This document shows positions 33,282 through 42,121 of a stretch of DNA of 64,000 nt, piece by piece. Within the stretch, counting starts at the first letter, position 1. Every line of letters starts with the position of its first letter. This stretch comes from Candidatus Obscuribacterales bacterium. Its GTDB lineage: Bacteria > Cyanobacteriota > Vampirovibrionia > Obscuribacterales > Obscuribacteraceae. Below the pieces are notes generated by a model. The model was not told the origin of the DNA and ran no database searches. It worked only from the letters and a program-made list of their open reading frames with translations. The translations under genes were made by a program, and so were the position numbers. The stretch lies in NCBI GenBank assembly GCA_020054205.1, contig JAGVLS010000018.1:1-64000 (forward strand). The letters run 5' to 3'.

Positions 33282-34529
33282 ATGACCAGCGTAAGTTCTC
33301 ATAGTTTAACGTCAAATTCAGATCATGAGCATATTCAATTGCCAAATGGTGATGATTTAAATTTGTTGTGGGTAGATTCATCTCAGCATGTGCCTGAATT
33401 ATTATGGGATACATTCCCCTCAAACGTCGAAGGACGCTTTTGGTATAAGGCGCTCGAAGAAAGTAATTTAAACGATCAATTTACGTTTAAATATGGCATG
33501 GTTTATTACAAGCAAAAACCAATAGCCCTTATACCTATTTTTATTATGAACGTGCCAATTGACCTTGTGTTGCCAGATTATATAGCAAGAATTTCAAATT
33601 TTTTGGGAAAAATCAATCCTGCAATTAAATATCAAAAGACATTATTTGTCGGATCGCCTTGTGCTGATGAGTGCACAATTGGAATTGTAGGTGAAGCTGA
33701 AAATGAAATAAACATGGTTGATATTCTTTGCTTTGTACAAAACAATCTAGAGGTTTTAGCTAGTACTCTTAAGATTGAGATGATTGTTTGGAAAGATATT
33801 CCTCATCAATATCTTTCATCTTTTAAAATATTTGCTCAACAAAATAATTTATTTGGGATGATTAGTTATCCTAGCACAGAAGTTAAATTGTTAGGGGAAA
33901 ACTTTTCTGACTATTTAAAAGGAATGAAAGCTTCAAGGCGATATAATTTCAAGAAAAAATTACGTCTAAGTCATGCATATGGACAATTAGAAGCTTCCAT
34001 TCTCCAATATCCAGCTAGTGAAACTCTTGATGAAATATTTTCTTTATTTTGGCAAACTTATGAAAAAGGCAAAACAAAATTAGAACGCTTGAACAGAAAA
34101 TTTTTTGATAATATAGCCAATAATTCTGTTGCATGGTTTATTTTGTTGAGAGAACCTGCAACTAAAAAACTAGCAGCGTTTATGCTCTGCTTTCATCTTG
34201 GTGATAAAGTAATTAATAAATTTGTCGGGCTTGATTATTCGCTAAATAAAAGCTGGTATATATATTTTCGTCTATGGGAAGCAGCTGTAAATTGGTCATA
34301 TAGTATCGGTGCAAAAAGTATTCAAAGTGGACAAACTGGTTATAGGGCAAAAATTGATGTTGGACATGATCTGTTGCCGCTTATAAATTATTGTAAGAAT
34401 ACTAAATATCTAATTCATTTGATTATGTCTAAATTATCTAAAACAATTAATTGGGCTAGCCTTGATAGTGATTTAGATGCACATTTAAAAGCACATCCAG
34501 AAGATTATAGCCGTGGAACTGAAATATGA
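33282..34529 (+). CDS. GNAT/FemAB-like acyltransferase
   Basis: 415 codons. The C-terminal half (about residues 215-375) has the FemAB/acetyltransferase-6 pattern: MKASRRYNFKKKLRL, FWQTYEKGKTKLERLN, AWFILLREPATKKLAAFMLCF, KSWYIYFRLWEAAVNW. The N-terminal half is a second, weaker GNAT-like lobe. Such enzymes transfer acyl or aminoacyl groups to cell-wall or lipid substrates. It overlaps the next gene by 4 nt and forms an operon with two small multidrug-type membrane proteins. Confidence 0.75.
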   Translation: MTSVSSHSLTSNSDHEHIQLPNGDDLNLLWVDSSQHVPELLWDTFPSNVEGRFWYKALEESNLNDQFTFKYGMVYYKQKPIALIPIFIMNVPIDLVLPDYIARISNFLGKINPAIKYQKTLFVGSPCADECTIGIVGEAENEINMVDILCFVQNNLEVLASTLKIEMIVWKDIPHQYLSSFKIFAQQNNLFGMISYPSTEVKLLGENFSDYLKGMKASRRYNFKKKLRLSHAYGQLEASILQYPASETLDEIFSLFWQTYEKGKTKLERLNRKFFDNIANNSVAWFILLREPATKKLAAFMLCFHLGDKVINKFVGLDYSLNKSWYIYFRLWEAAVNWSYSIGAKSIQSGQTGYRAKIDVGHDLLPLINYCKNTKYLIHLIMSKLSKTINWASLDSDLDAHLKAHPEDYSRGTEI

Positions 34530-34855
34530 TGATGTGGGCGCTAGTAGCTATTTTAATGGCAATTGTAGTTGAGACTTGTGAACATTTAGCCTTTAAAAAA
34601 TCATCAAGCTCAGAAGAACACAAAATTGTTCTGAGGATAATAGGGATTATTCTTTATATAGTGCAACTATCTGCTTGGCTCTTTGCTTTATCTGTATTAC
34701 CTTTATCGGTAGCTAGTCCTCTTATGGGTATGACTTATGTCAGCGTTGCTTTAGTTGGCAGAATATATTTAAAAGAAAAGATTAGTCTACAAAGGTGGCT
34801 TGGTATTTTAACAATTGTAATTGGTGTATCTATGATTGCTGGTGTTTTAGCATGA
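34526..34855 (+). CDS. SMR/EamA-like small membrane protein 1
   Basis: 109 codons (MMMWALVAILM at the start). Four transmembrane helices; ASPLMGMTYVSVALVGRIYLKEKIS and LGILTIVIGVSMI follow the EmrE/ArnE half-transporter pattern. The stop TGA overlaps the ATG of the next gene. Paired unequal SMR-type proteins such as ArnE/ArnF flip modified lipid carriers; that role is inferred here. Confidence 0.8.
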   Translation: MMMWALVAILMAIVVETCEHLAFKKSSSSEEHKIVLRIIGIILYIVQLSAWLFALSVLPLSVASPLMGMTYVSVALVGRIYLKEKISLQRWLGILTIVIGVSMIAGVLA

Positions 34856-35259
34856 GTATGTTAAAGAAAAGAATTTTATTTTTTTCAATGTTAATACTAG
34901 TGGATGTATTGGTTTTTACCTTAGAAAAAATTGCTGCTGGTCATGCAAATGCAAAAGGTAATCGCATCGATCAATTTTATTTTTCATTAGTGCAACAAAT
35001 GCCTTTATGGATAGCCTTGCTTTTAGGACCAGCCCAACTCTGGCTCTGGACGCGGATATTGAAGGTTACAGATCTTAGCTTGGCCTATCCATTATTAAGT
35101 TTAAACTACCCTTTCACATTAGTAGCAGCATTGTTTTTAGGGGAGCATGTTACTGGTAGTATTTGGCTTGGATCATTTCTAATAATGGTGGGGGCAATTT
35201 TGCTCACTAGTCCTGATGTATTAAAAAAAATGTTTCAGATTGATAATATTAAACTGTAA
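34852..35259 (+). CDS. SMR/EamA-like small membrane protein 2
   Basis: 135 residues from ATG 34852, taken because it forms an ATGA overlap with the preceding stop. Helices at the N-terminus (RILFFSMLILVDVLVFTLEKIA) and three more, with YPLLSLNYPFTLVAALFLGEHV matching the EamA/ArnF helix-3/loop motif. It is longer than its partner because of an extended loop (GHANAKGNRIDQFY). Likely a heterodimer with the preceding protein. Confidence 0.8.
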   Translation: MSMLKKRILFFSMLILVDVLVFTLEKIAAGHANAKGNRIDQFYFSLVQQMPLWIALLLGPAQLWLWTRILKVTDLSLAYPLLSLNYPFTLVAALFLGEHVTGSIWLGSFLIMVGAILLTSPDVLKKMFQIDNIKL

Positions 35260-35339
35260 TTAAATCTCGTTTTATGTAATGGAACATTCATTCTGTTCTT
35301 TCGTCACTAAAACAAATGGACAAAAGGGGACGAAATGCA

Positions 35340-35606
35340 ATGAGTATACTAATGTTTATTTTCTTTCTGTTTGTAGCGGCCGCATGCGCCTGGATTGCAG
35401 ATTATTTCGTACCGGGCAATATACCTGGTGGATTCTGGGTGTCTGTAATATTTGGTGTCATAGGCGCTTGGCTTGGCACTAGCTTATTTGGATCGGCAGG
35501 GCCTTCATTAGCGGGAGTACCATTAATCCCTGCAGTGCTTGGCTGTGCCCTGTTGATATTCCTGCTGTCTCTTGTATCGAGAACCATGGTACCTAGAACT
35601 AAATAA
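35340..35606 (+). CDS. GlsB/YeaQ/YmgE-family membrane protein
   Basis: 88 residues from ATG 35340; AAAGGGG lies 11 nt upstream (35322-35328), and an in-frame ATG at 35316 is an alternative with no site. Three helices with the family core IADYFVPGNIPGGFWVSVIFGVIGAWLG. These small transglycosylase-associated or stress-related membrane proteins are of uncertain function. Followed by a strong hairpin. Confidence 0.88.
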   Translation: MSILMFIFFLFVAAACAWIADYFVPGNIPGGFWVSVIFGVIGAWLGTSLFGSAGPSLAGVPLIPAVLGCALLIFLLSLVSRTMVPRTK

Positions 35607-35656
35607 CGCAAGAGATAAGCGATAAAACGGTAGCACCATCAATGGTGCATCGCCCT

Positions 35657-35699
35657 GCGTCTCCTTAGAGCAAATGCTCTAGGGAGACGCTTCTATTTT
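35657..35699. terminator. Terminator hairpin between convergent genes
   Basis: GCGTCTCC-T-TAGAGC pairs with GCTCTA-G-GGAGACGC through 15 pairs (one T/G wobble) around AAAT, then TTCTATTTTC. A smaller 7-bp hairpin GCACCAT/ATGGTGC (35633-35648) precedes it. It serves the GlsB-like gene and possibly the leftward gene ending at 35700. Confidence 0.85.
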
Positions 35700-36899
35700 C
35701 TAGAATTTTAGTATCGCCTTAAATAGACGTTCAATTAATTCATCAAGTGGATAAATGGATAATAATAAAGGTGCAAAAGGAATTAATGCAGCAAAAATTA
35801 CTGCCAAGAACAAATCTTTGGTTAACAATGTTGATTTCATGCGCCTTACTGTGTCATATGATGTAATTAAATCTGCCAACGACTGTACGTCATTATTTCC
35901 CAGTATAGGCTCTTCTACTTTAGATCTCTCATTGATCCATTTGCGATGATATGTTTCAGTATATTCATCGGCAAGCGCACCGTATTCAAATAACCCTCTT
36001 CTTTTACAAGCTTGTAATTGAGGAATAAAAACTAGAAGTGGGCACACAATAATAATTAAGCTGATAACTAATTCAGCTAATATTCCATGACGAAAAGACA
36101 TGAGTGGTAAATCTTCATAAAATATACCTTGTGAAAATACTCCAGATAATTGAGCTGCCAAAGCAAAAACCAATATTGAAAACTTTGCTTGTCCGACAGC
36201 TATAAAGCCAAGCCCGCCAACAAGATCGGGATGGGTAGGAATAATTTTAAGAGATAGTTTGGACGCTCTTACTAAAAATAAAGACCATATGATATATCGC
36301 CAAACCCAAGTTAGCCATAAAACAGTGATTAGCGGTTTAGCTAAATATTGATACCAATAAAAAGCTAGTGAAGGCTCATTTGAACCTGCGACTATGTGAT
36401 GCCACGATGTCACTGCTCCTGAAAAATCTAATTCTGGCATAAAAAAATTACGCCCGAAAGCAAGAAAAATGATTATTACATCCACGAGAATAGAATCATG
36501 AGCCCGTGTTACATTCAGTAAATATGTTTGAAATTCAGGTAAATCTTTTTCTTGAACTTGCATACGCAAATGTTTTGCTACATGTATAAGCCAAGGTGCA
36601 ATAAATGCTTGTGCTGCTATAAGCAAAGGACCAACCAAAAGAAATCTGGTTGCTTCTGCATAATCACCAAGAAATGTTATTTTTACTGATGAGCCTATGG
36701 CTGTACCTTGCCACATTGAGAGTATTAATAGTGGCACCCAAGTAAAACCAATGATTAGGCTAATTCTAAAGGCTATACCTGCCAAACCAGATTTAGCAAT
36801 TCCAGCACGTACTAGGGCTGCATAAAGTGGTCCTTCATGCATCAATTTATAATCAAAATCTTCTAAATTAAAATTATGTTTTGTGGAATTAGACTGCAT
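35700..36899 (-). CDS. Multi-pass membrane protein of unknown function
   Basis: 399 codons with six or more hydrophobic segments. Conserved-looking motifs are PTHPDLVGGLGFIAVGQ (about residue 222-238), EYGALADEYTETYHRKW and GNNDVQSLADLITSY. These resemble a family of uncharacterised bacterial membrane proteins sharing the HPDxxGGLGF string. The gene is 3 nt downstream of the MFS/spermidine-synthase fusion and probably co-transcribed. No function can be assigned. Confidence 0.7.
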   Translation of the reverse strand: MQSNSTKHNFNLEDFDYKLMHEGPLYAALVRAGIAKSGLAGIAFRISLIIGFTWVPLLILSMWQGTAIGSSVKITFLGDYAEATRFLLVGPLLIAAQAFIAPWLIHVAKHLRMQVQEKDLPEFQTYLLNVTRAHDSILVDVIIIFLAFGRNFFMPELDFSGAVTSWHHIVAGSNEPSLAFYWYQYLAKPLITVLWLTWVWRYIIWSLFLVRASKLSLKIIPTHPDLVGGLGFIAVGQAKFSILVFALAAQLSGVFSQGIFYEDLPLMSFRHGILAELVISLIIIVCPLLVFIPQLQACKRRGLFEYGALADEYTETYHRKWINERSKVEEPILGNNDVQSLADLITSYDTVRRMKSTLLTKDLFLAVIFAALIPFAPLLLSIYPLDELIERLFKAILKF

Positions 36900-36902
36900 G
36901 TT

Positions 36903-39431
36903 TTAACCTTGCGCTTGGGGATGAGTTTTAGCGTATTGGAAAAATTTGTTATCAGGTGCTAGTTTTATAGTATTGTCCAATTGTTCTTTAATTTTGTTAT
37001 CAGATGATTTTTCGTACATGAGGCGGCTGCGATAGCGAAATTTAGATAAAGCATCATATTCTTTGTCTAAATTTTGTTTGTTAATATTTACTAGCTTAAA
37101 TGTATCATTGAAATGATTATAAAAATCAGGTGCAGCTGCTTGCAAATCCCATATATATGTAGGTTTGCCTATATATGGCAAATAAAATTCAAGTTTTGGG
37201 TTATTGTCAGTGACAGGACTGGCACTGCCTATATATTGATCTAATTTATTTCCAGCAATTACAAATGTGCTAAATATGGAATACACATTATTTAGGCCAA
37301 CTTCTAAAAGAATATTTTTTAGAGTGGCAGATGCATCTATTTTATTTTGTATAGCAAGTGCATTTATTTCTAAAGGCTCATCAGAAGCCATAATTATGGC
37401 TTCACCATTATTAGGTATCCATATATTAAGATTGGGAAAAATTTCTCTTAGTGATTGAACTGTCATTTTCCATAATCTATTGCTTGTGTAAAATAATGGT
37501 ATCCATTGGCAGAGAATGCCATTGGGTGCTAAGTGACTTTTAGCAATTTGATAAAATTCTTTAGAATATAAATTTACAACACCTGCTTCTGTGAGTGGTG
37601 GTGGCTCGAATGTCACTACATCGTATTGTTTTTTTGTGCAAAGTAGAAAATTGCGTCCATCATTTATATGAATACTTACTTTAGGATCTAAAACAACATT
37701 TTGATTTGAGTCGGAAAATAAATGTGCTCCCTTTATTATAAGGGGAGAAATTTCAACAATATCCACATGTTCTACACCCGGACAATTAGCAATGGCGCCA
37801 GCGGTTGTACCGGTACCAAAACAGATTACCAAAACGTTTTTGGGGTTTTTATGTATTAAAGCAGGTAATATTGCAAGCATGCGCATGTAGCGTTTTGCTT
37901 CTAATCTTGTGCTTGATACTGAATACGAATTGGTGCGCAATTCTTTGAATTCTGGATGCTGAAATATTCTCACAATACCAGTTGTATCTTCATCATAAAG
38001 AAGCACTTTGGGATTTTGGCATTTTGTCACAAATTCTTTAATTGGATCATGTACAAAATAGACAAAACATAAACTACCTATTATTGGTATTGCTGAGCCT
38101 AATATGGCAATTATTTTGTTATGCCAATAGCCTCGCAAAAAAGCTAAACCACCAATTAAGGTAATTAATACAATAGTCCATTGGAAGGCTTTAAATGAAC
38201 CAAGAGAAGGTTGCATAAATAATCCTACAAATAAAGCACCAATTACACAACCTAAAGTGTTGGTACTATATACAGAACCTATAGCTGTACCAATATTTTT
38301 AAAACAAGTGGCTATTCCACCAATCATGGGAAATGTTATACCAATGATAAGAGCTGGGATAAATATAAATATTAACCCGTTGATAAATAAAGCTAAGAGT
38401 TCGCCACCTTGAGTTTCAGCTAATTTTGTTCCCCAAAGGAAATAAGCAGAAATAGGTATAAGTAAGCCGCTGGCAGCTGTAATTATTGCGGCTGTATATT
38501 GAATAAATGCTAAATCAACTAATTTACTCTCATAAGTTTTGCTTTTATATGACAGATAGCGATATATCATGCTGCCGCCAGCTAAACCAAGTAAAAAACA
38601 GCTGATCATTATAGTAAAAGAATAAGTATTTGAAGTACCGTAGAATTTGAGCAAGCGGGTCCAAATCACTTCTAAACTTAAAGCAGCAAAGCCGACTGCA
38701 CTTGCTAAAAGACATAGGAATATAAGTTCATTTTTTGTATCTAGCTTATTACTTGTATTTGTTCCATCGTCAACTGTAAATTGATTGGTAGATGCATTGA
38801 TGTGCTTGAGGTTGGCATATTTTTTGGCTAGGACAAAAGCAGATATAGCAATTAATAAATTAATTAAGGCTGCACTAAATACAGTACCAAGCAAGCCTAA
38901 ATAAGCAAAACCAATAAAACAAGCTATTAAACTACCGATTACAGCACCTAATGTATTGGCAGCATATAATTTAGCAAATGATTGATCTGCTTTGTAATGC
39001 AAAGAAAGGTACTTGGTAAGTACTGGTGATGTTGCACCCATTATAATAGTTGGCAATAAAAGCAATAGACTATTTAAAGCAATACGTATTACTGGCAATA
39101 AAGCATGTTCTTCAGAGAATAAATGGCAAATAGGTACAAAAAATATTGGTGCATTGTAAACTAATAAACTAATAAGTGGAGCAATAATGGCAATAATTAG
39201 CTCTAGTTTGCCATAAAAAACTAGATGTCCGTTTTCAAGCTTATCTGCTATACGTCCACCAAACCAAGAACCAATTGCTAGTCCGCCTAAAAATACAGCC
39301 AAAATACAACTAGTAGCTTCAGCTGTACTGCCAAAAGTAAAAGATAATATTCTTAACCAAGCAATTTCATATATTAATGCGCTTATGCCGGAAACAAAAA
39401 ATAGCGCAAATATCCAAACGTTCACTTTCAA
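36903..39431 (-). CDS. Fused MFS-type membrane domain and spermidine-synthase-like protein
   Basis: 842 codons. Residues 1 to about 470 contain roughly twelve transmembrane helices in two halves, each starting with the ALIYEIAWLRIL / ALSLEVIWTRLL pattern of this family. Residues about 490-780 form a spermidine-synthase/methyltransferase fold (VLVICFGTGTTAGA, HVDIVEISPLI, IHINDGRNFL, YDVVTFEPPPL). An acidic putrescine pair is not evident (EPPP replaces the DxTDP type), so the substrate may differ from spermidine. The C-terminus adds about 60 helical residues. Inner-membrane location. Confidence 0.85.
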   Translation of the reverse strand: MKVNVWIFALFFVSGISALIYEIAWLRILSFTFGSTAEATSCILAVFLGGLAIGSWFGGRIADKLENGHLVFYGKLELIIAIIAPLISLLVYNAPIFFVPICHLFSEEHALLPVIRIALNSLLLLLPTIIMGATSPVLTKYLSLHYKADQSFAKLYAANTLGAVIGSLIACFIGFAYLGLLGTVFSAALINLLIAISAFVLAKKYANLKHINASTNQFTVDDGTNTSNKLDTKNELIFLCLLASAVGFAALSLEVIWTRLLKFYGTSNTYSFTIMISCFLLGLAGGSMIYRYLSYKSKTYESKLVDLAFIQYTAAIITAASGLLIPISAYFLWGTKLAETQGGELLALFINGLIFIFIPALIIGITFPMIGGIATCFKNIGTAIGSVYSTNTLGCVIGALFVGLFMQPSLGSFKAFQWTIVLITLIGGLAFLRGYWHNKIIAILGSAIPIIGSLCFVYFVHDPIKEFVTKCQNPKVLLYDEDTTGIVRIFQHPEFKELRTNSYSVSSTRLEAKRYMRMLAILPALIHKNPKNVLVICFGTGTTAGAIANCPGVEHVDIVEISPLIIKGAHLFSDSNQNVVLDPKVSIHINDGRNFLLCTKKQYDVVTFEPPPLTEAGVVNLYSKEFYQIAKSHLAPNGILCQWIPLFYTSNRLWKMTVQSLREIFPNLNIWIPNNGEAIIMASDEPLEINALAIQNKIDASATLKNILLEVGLNNVYSIFSTFVIAGNKLDQYIGSASPVTDNNPKLEFYLPYIGKPTYIWDLQAAAPDFYNHFNDTFKLVNINKQNLDKEYDALSKFRYRSRLMYEKSSDNKIKEQLDNTIKLAPDNKFFQYAKTHPQAQG

Positions 39432-39535
39432 AATCTCACATTGACAATCTGTAAGGCGGTTTTAGATATATTAACAGCTAAGGACCTAAACATAAATAAG
39501 GCATTGGTTTATAATCAGTTTGGTTCTATAAATGC

Positions 39536-40672
39536 ATGGATATATCATTGACTAAAGACTTATCTAAAAATGAAGAAATTGCTTTTATCCCAGGGCTAGA
39601 TCTTTGTGAAGCCTTTTACAAAGATGCTGTTGAGCCACTACTGCAAAAACACTTTCCAAGATTGCGATATAGTGCTGCAATAATTGGCAGTGGCTCAGAA
39701 GTAATAGGTTTTGACAGTCAAATGTCTTCTGATCATCATTGGGGTCCAAGGGTAATACTTTTTTTGGAAGAAAAAACATTTGATACTAATAAAAATTCCA
39801 TTGATAAATTATTGAGTACCGCGCTGCCAAGGAAATTTCGTGGTTATCCGACTGGTTTTACTGCTGCCGATCCAAATGGTCCAGGTGTGCAACTACTCGA
39901 TTATAGTGAAGAAGGACCAATTAACCATAGAGTAGAAATTGTTACTATCAGGCAATTTGTTTTAGATTATATTGGTTTTGATATTAATGAAAATATAGAG
40001 CCAGCTGATTGGTTATCTTTTCCAGAACAAAAACTTTTAACGCTCACAGCTGGTAAAGTATTTCATGATCAATTAGATTTGGAAAAAGTACGAGAGCGAT
40101 TTGCTTATTATCCACACGATGTATGGTTATATATTATTGCTTCAGCTTGGATGCGTATAGAACAAGAAGAGCACTTAATGGGCAGGGCTGGTTTCGCTGG
40201 TGATGAAATAGGCTCAGCAATTATTGGAAATCGCCTCGTGCGTGATTTGATGCGCTTATGTTTTCTTATGGAAAAACAATATGCACCTTATCCTAAATGG
40301 TATGGTACTGCTTTTAACCAACTAAAATGTTCTTCTAAATTGTCCCCAATATTACAGACAGTTTTATTAGCTAAAACATGGAAAGATAGGCAAGAAGCAT
40401 TAGCTGCCGTATATGAATGTATTGCACAGATGCATAATTCACTTAAAATTACAGAGGAATTAACTGCTAAAGCAAAATACTTTCATGAAAGGCCATTTCT
40501 AGTCATTAGCATGGGTGCTTTTTCTAAAGCCATTGTATCTACAATTACCGATCCGGCAGTAAAGAAAATTGCCCAAAAACGTTTAATAGGTAGTATTGAT
40601 TTGTTTAGTGATAGCACTGATATTCTTTCAGAACCAAAATGGCGTAAAATATTGCGTCAGCTTTATGAATAG
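39536..40672 (+). CDS. DUF4037-domain protein (nucleotidyltransferase-like)
   Basis: 378 codons. The N-terminal region GSGSEVIGFDSQMSSDHHWGPRVILFL is the hallmark of DUF4037 proteins, whose GS...D-H-D-like segment resembles a polymerase-beta nucleotidyltransferase active site; the first acidic residue position here reads SSDHHW. The middle (AWMRIEQEEHLMGRAGFAGDEIGS) also matches the family. Cytosolic; the biochemical role is not established. Divergent from the fused MFS gene and convergent with the permease gene 2 nt away. Confidence 0.85.
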   Translation: MDISLTKDLSKNEEIAFIPGLDLCEAFYKDAVEPLLQKHFPRLRYSAAIIGSGSEVIGFDSQMSSDHHWGPRVILFLEEKTFDTNKNSIDKLLSTALPRKFRGYPTGFTAADPNGPGVQLLDYSEEGPINHRVEIVTIRQFVLDYIGFDINENIEPADWLSFPEQKLLTLTAGKVFHDQLDLEKVRERFAYYPHDVWLYIIASAWMRIEQEEHLMGRAGFAGDEIGSAIIGNRLVRDLMRLCFLMEKQYAPYPKWYGTAFNQLKCSSKLSPILQTVLLAKTWKDRQEALAAVYECIAQMHNSLKITEELTAKAKYFHERPFLVISMGAFSKAIVSTITDPAVKKIAQKRLIGSIDLFSDSTDILSEPKWRKILRQLYE

Positions 40673-40674
40673 TT

Positions 40675-41979
40675 TTAGCTTTTAGAAAGCATTATGCTGA
40701 CAAATAATATTATTGTTGAACCAAGTAAATAAGCATTGAGTTGCCTCCATTCACATCTCACAAGCAATAAAACAGAATAAGCAGCAAAGCCAGCAAACAT
40801 TGCTTTATCCAAGCCAAATGTCCAAACTGTAACTAAAATCATTATTGCTACAGCAATTTTGTCAGCCCAAGTATATGATTTTAAATCTTCTTTGTTAGGT
40901 AATAGCATTAAACCAACAAAAAATACCGCTCCAGTTGTAGCAGAAGCTGGTACAAGATTTATTAAAGGAACCAGAAATAAAAATAATGACATAAGTAGTG
41001 CAATTATTATGGCAACCAATCCAGTTCTGCCGCCTTCGCCAATACCGATGGCACTTTCTACATATGTAATGAGATTTGATGTGCCAGTAATGCCGCCAAT
41101 GACAGTACCCAGTCCATCCACGACAAGTCCTTCTTTTATGCGAGGTAAATTGCCATCTTTATCAACAAGGGAAGTATTTCTGGTTAGTCCAATAAATTTA
41201 GCAATACTGCCGTAAAAGTCTAAGATAAAGAGAACTAAAATAACAGTCCATATTTTAGGATTGAATATTATTTGTAAATCTAAAGCAAAAGTAGCGCTAA
41301 ACATTTTGCTAGATAATTCAATTGGTTTTATAGATTTCCCAATACCTAATATATGAGCAATTATTGCGGCCCCAATAATACTAATTAAAACTGCACCTTT
41401 AATATTGAAATGTTTTAGTGTAAAAACAAATATTAGTCCAGCAAAAAATATAATTGCTTCTTTAGAGCTTATTGATCCAATGCCTGATACTTGTATGCCT
41501 TCATAAACCAAAATATTGCTTACTTTAAGAGCAACTAGCATTAAAAACACACCGACAGCAGCTGCTAATCCAGATTTTAATTTATCTGGAATAGCATTAA
41601 TAATGTTTATGCGCAATGGTGTGTAACTTAAAGCAACCGTTAAAACACCTGACCAAAATACAGCACCCATTGCTCCTTGCCAGCTAAAAGCCATTGTGCC
41701 AGCAACAACATAAGCTACATAAGCATTCATTTCTAAACCAGGAGCAACAGCAAATGGTAAACGTGCCCATAAACCCATTAAAAGAGTAGCAATTACAGAA
41801 CCCATGACGGTAGCAAAAAAAACAGCGCTCGTATCCATTCCGCAAGCAGATAAAATTGCTGGATTAACCACAAAAATGTAAGATAGCGACAAAAATGTAG
41901 AAATGCCAGCTAGGATTTCAATGCGAAATGTTGAGCCAAGGCGGGTAATGCCAAAATAATTATCAATGCTTTTTAACAT
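40675..41979 (-). CDS. NCS2/AzgA-family purine permease
   Basis: 434 codons, about 12-14 helices. The N-terminus (DNYFGITRLGSTFRIEILAGISTFLSLSYI) and PFAVAPGLEMNAYVAY are typical of the guanine/hypoxanthine (PbuG/PbuO/AzgA) branch of NCS2, and TGTSNLITYVESAIGIGEGGRTGL is the second conserved motif. Imports nucleobases with protons. The AAAGGAG nearest the ATG is 15 nt away and lies in an inverted repeat. Confidence 0.93.
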   Translation of the reverse strand: MLKSIDNYFGITRLGSTFRIEILAGISTFLSLSYIFVVNPAILSACGMDTSAVFFATVMGSVIATLLMGLWARLPFAVAPGLEMNAYVAYVVAGTMAFSWQGAMGAVFWSGVLTVALSYTPLRINIINAIPDKLKSGLAAAVGVFLMLVALKVSNILVYEGIQVSGIGSISSKEAIIFFAGLIFVFTLKHFNIKGAVLISIIGAAIIAHILGIGKSIKPIELSSKMFSATFALDLQIIFNPKIWTVILVLFILDFYGSIAKFIGLTRNTSLVDKDGNLPRIKEGLVVDGLGTVIGGITGTSNLITYVESAIGIGEGGRTGLVAIIIALLMSLFLFLVPLINLVPASATTGAVFFVGLMLLPNKEDLKSYTWADKIAVAIMILVTVWTFGLDKAMFAGFAAYSVLLLVRCEWRQLNAYLLGSTIILFVSIMLSKS

Positions 41980-41983
41980 CTTA

Positions 41984-42001
41984 AAAGGATAATTCTCCTT
42001 T
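41984..42001 (-). promoter_or_regulatory. Inverted repeat covering the permease Shine-Dalgarno
   Basis: Read on the minus strand, AAAGGA-GAATTA-TCCTTT forms a 6-bp stem that includes the AAAGGAG. No in-frame start lies closer to it than the ATG at 41979. The stem could either hide the site or bring it nearer to the start. No known riboswitch pattern is visible. Confidence 0.35.
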
Positions 42002-42073
42002 AAATAATTAGTCCATACGTAATATCCCCAATGTAAATATTTGTCCGCTCATTAAACTATAAAGGAGCTGGTC

Positions 42074-42121
42074 ATGGTGAAATGTAGGGAGATTAACTTT
42101 GACATTGCTCAATCAATATGA
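42074..42121 (+). CDS. 15-residue leader ORF of the SSS symporter
   Basis: AAAGGAG (42061-42067) lies 6 nt before an ATG that encodes MVKCREINFDIAQSI and stops at TGA 42119-42121. It overlaps the TTG start (42099) of the symporter and ends just before its alternative GTG start (42123). This is the layout of a translationally coupled leader peptide. Confidence 0.45.
   Translation: MVKCREINFDIAQSI

Noticed and set aside
1-41979. Functional link between the Mo hydroxylase and the purine permease
   Set aside because: They are 37 kb apart, and the hydroxylase lacks purine-binding residues, so a shared purine pathway is not supported.
41980-42098. Purine riboswitch upstream of the NCS2 permease
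   Set aside because: The minus strand has GGACAA and a GGGGATATTACGTATGGAC stretch, but the conserved core and three-way junction are absent.
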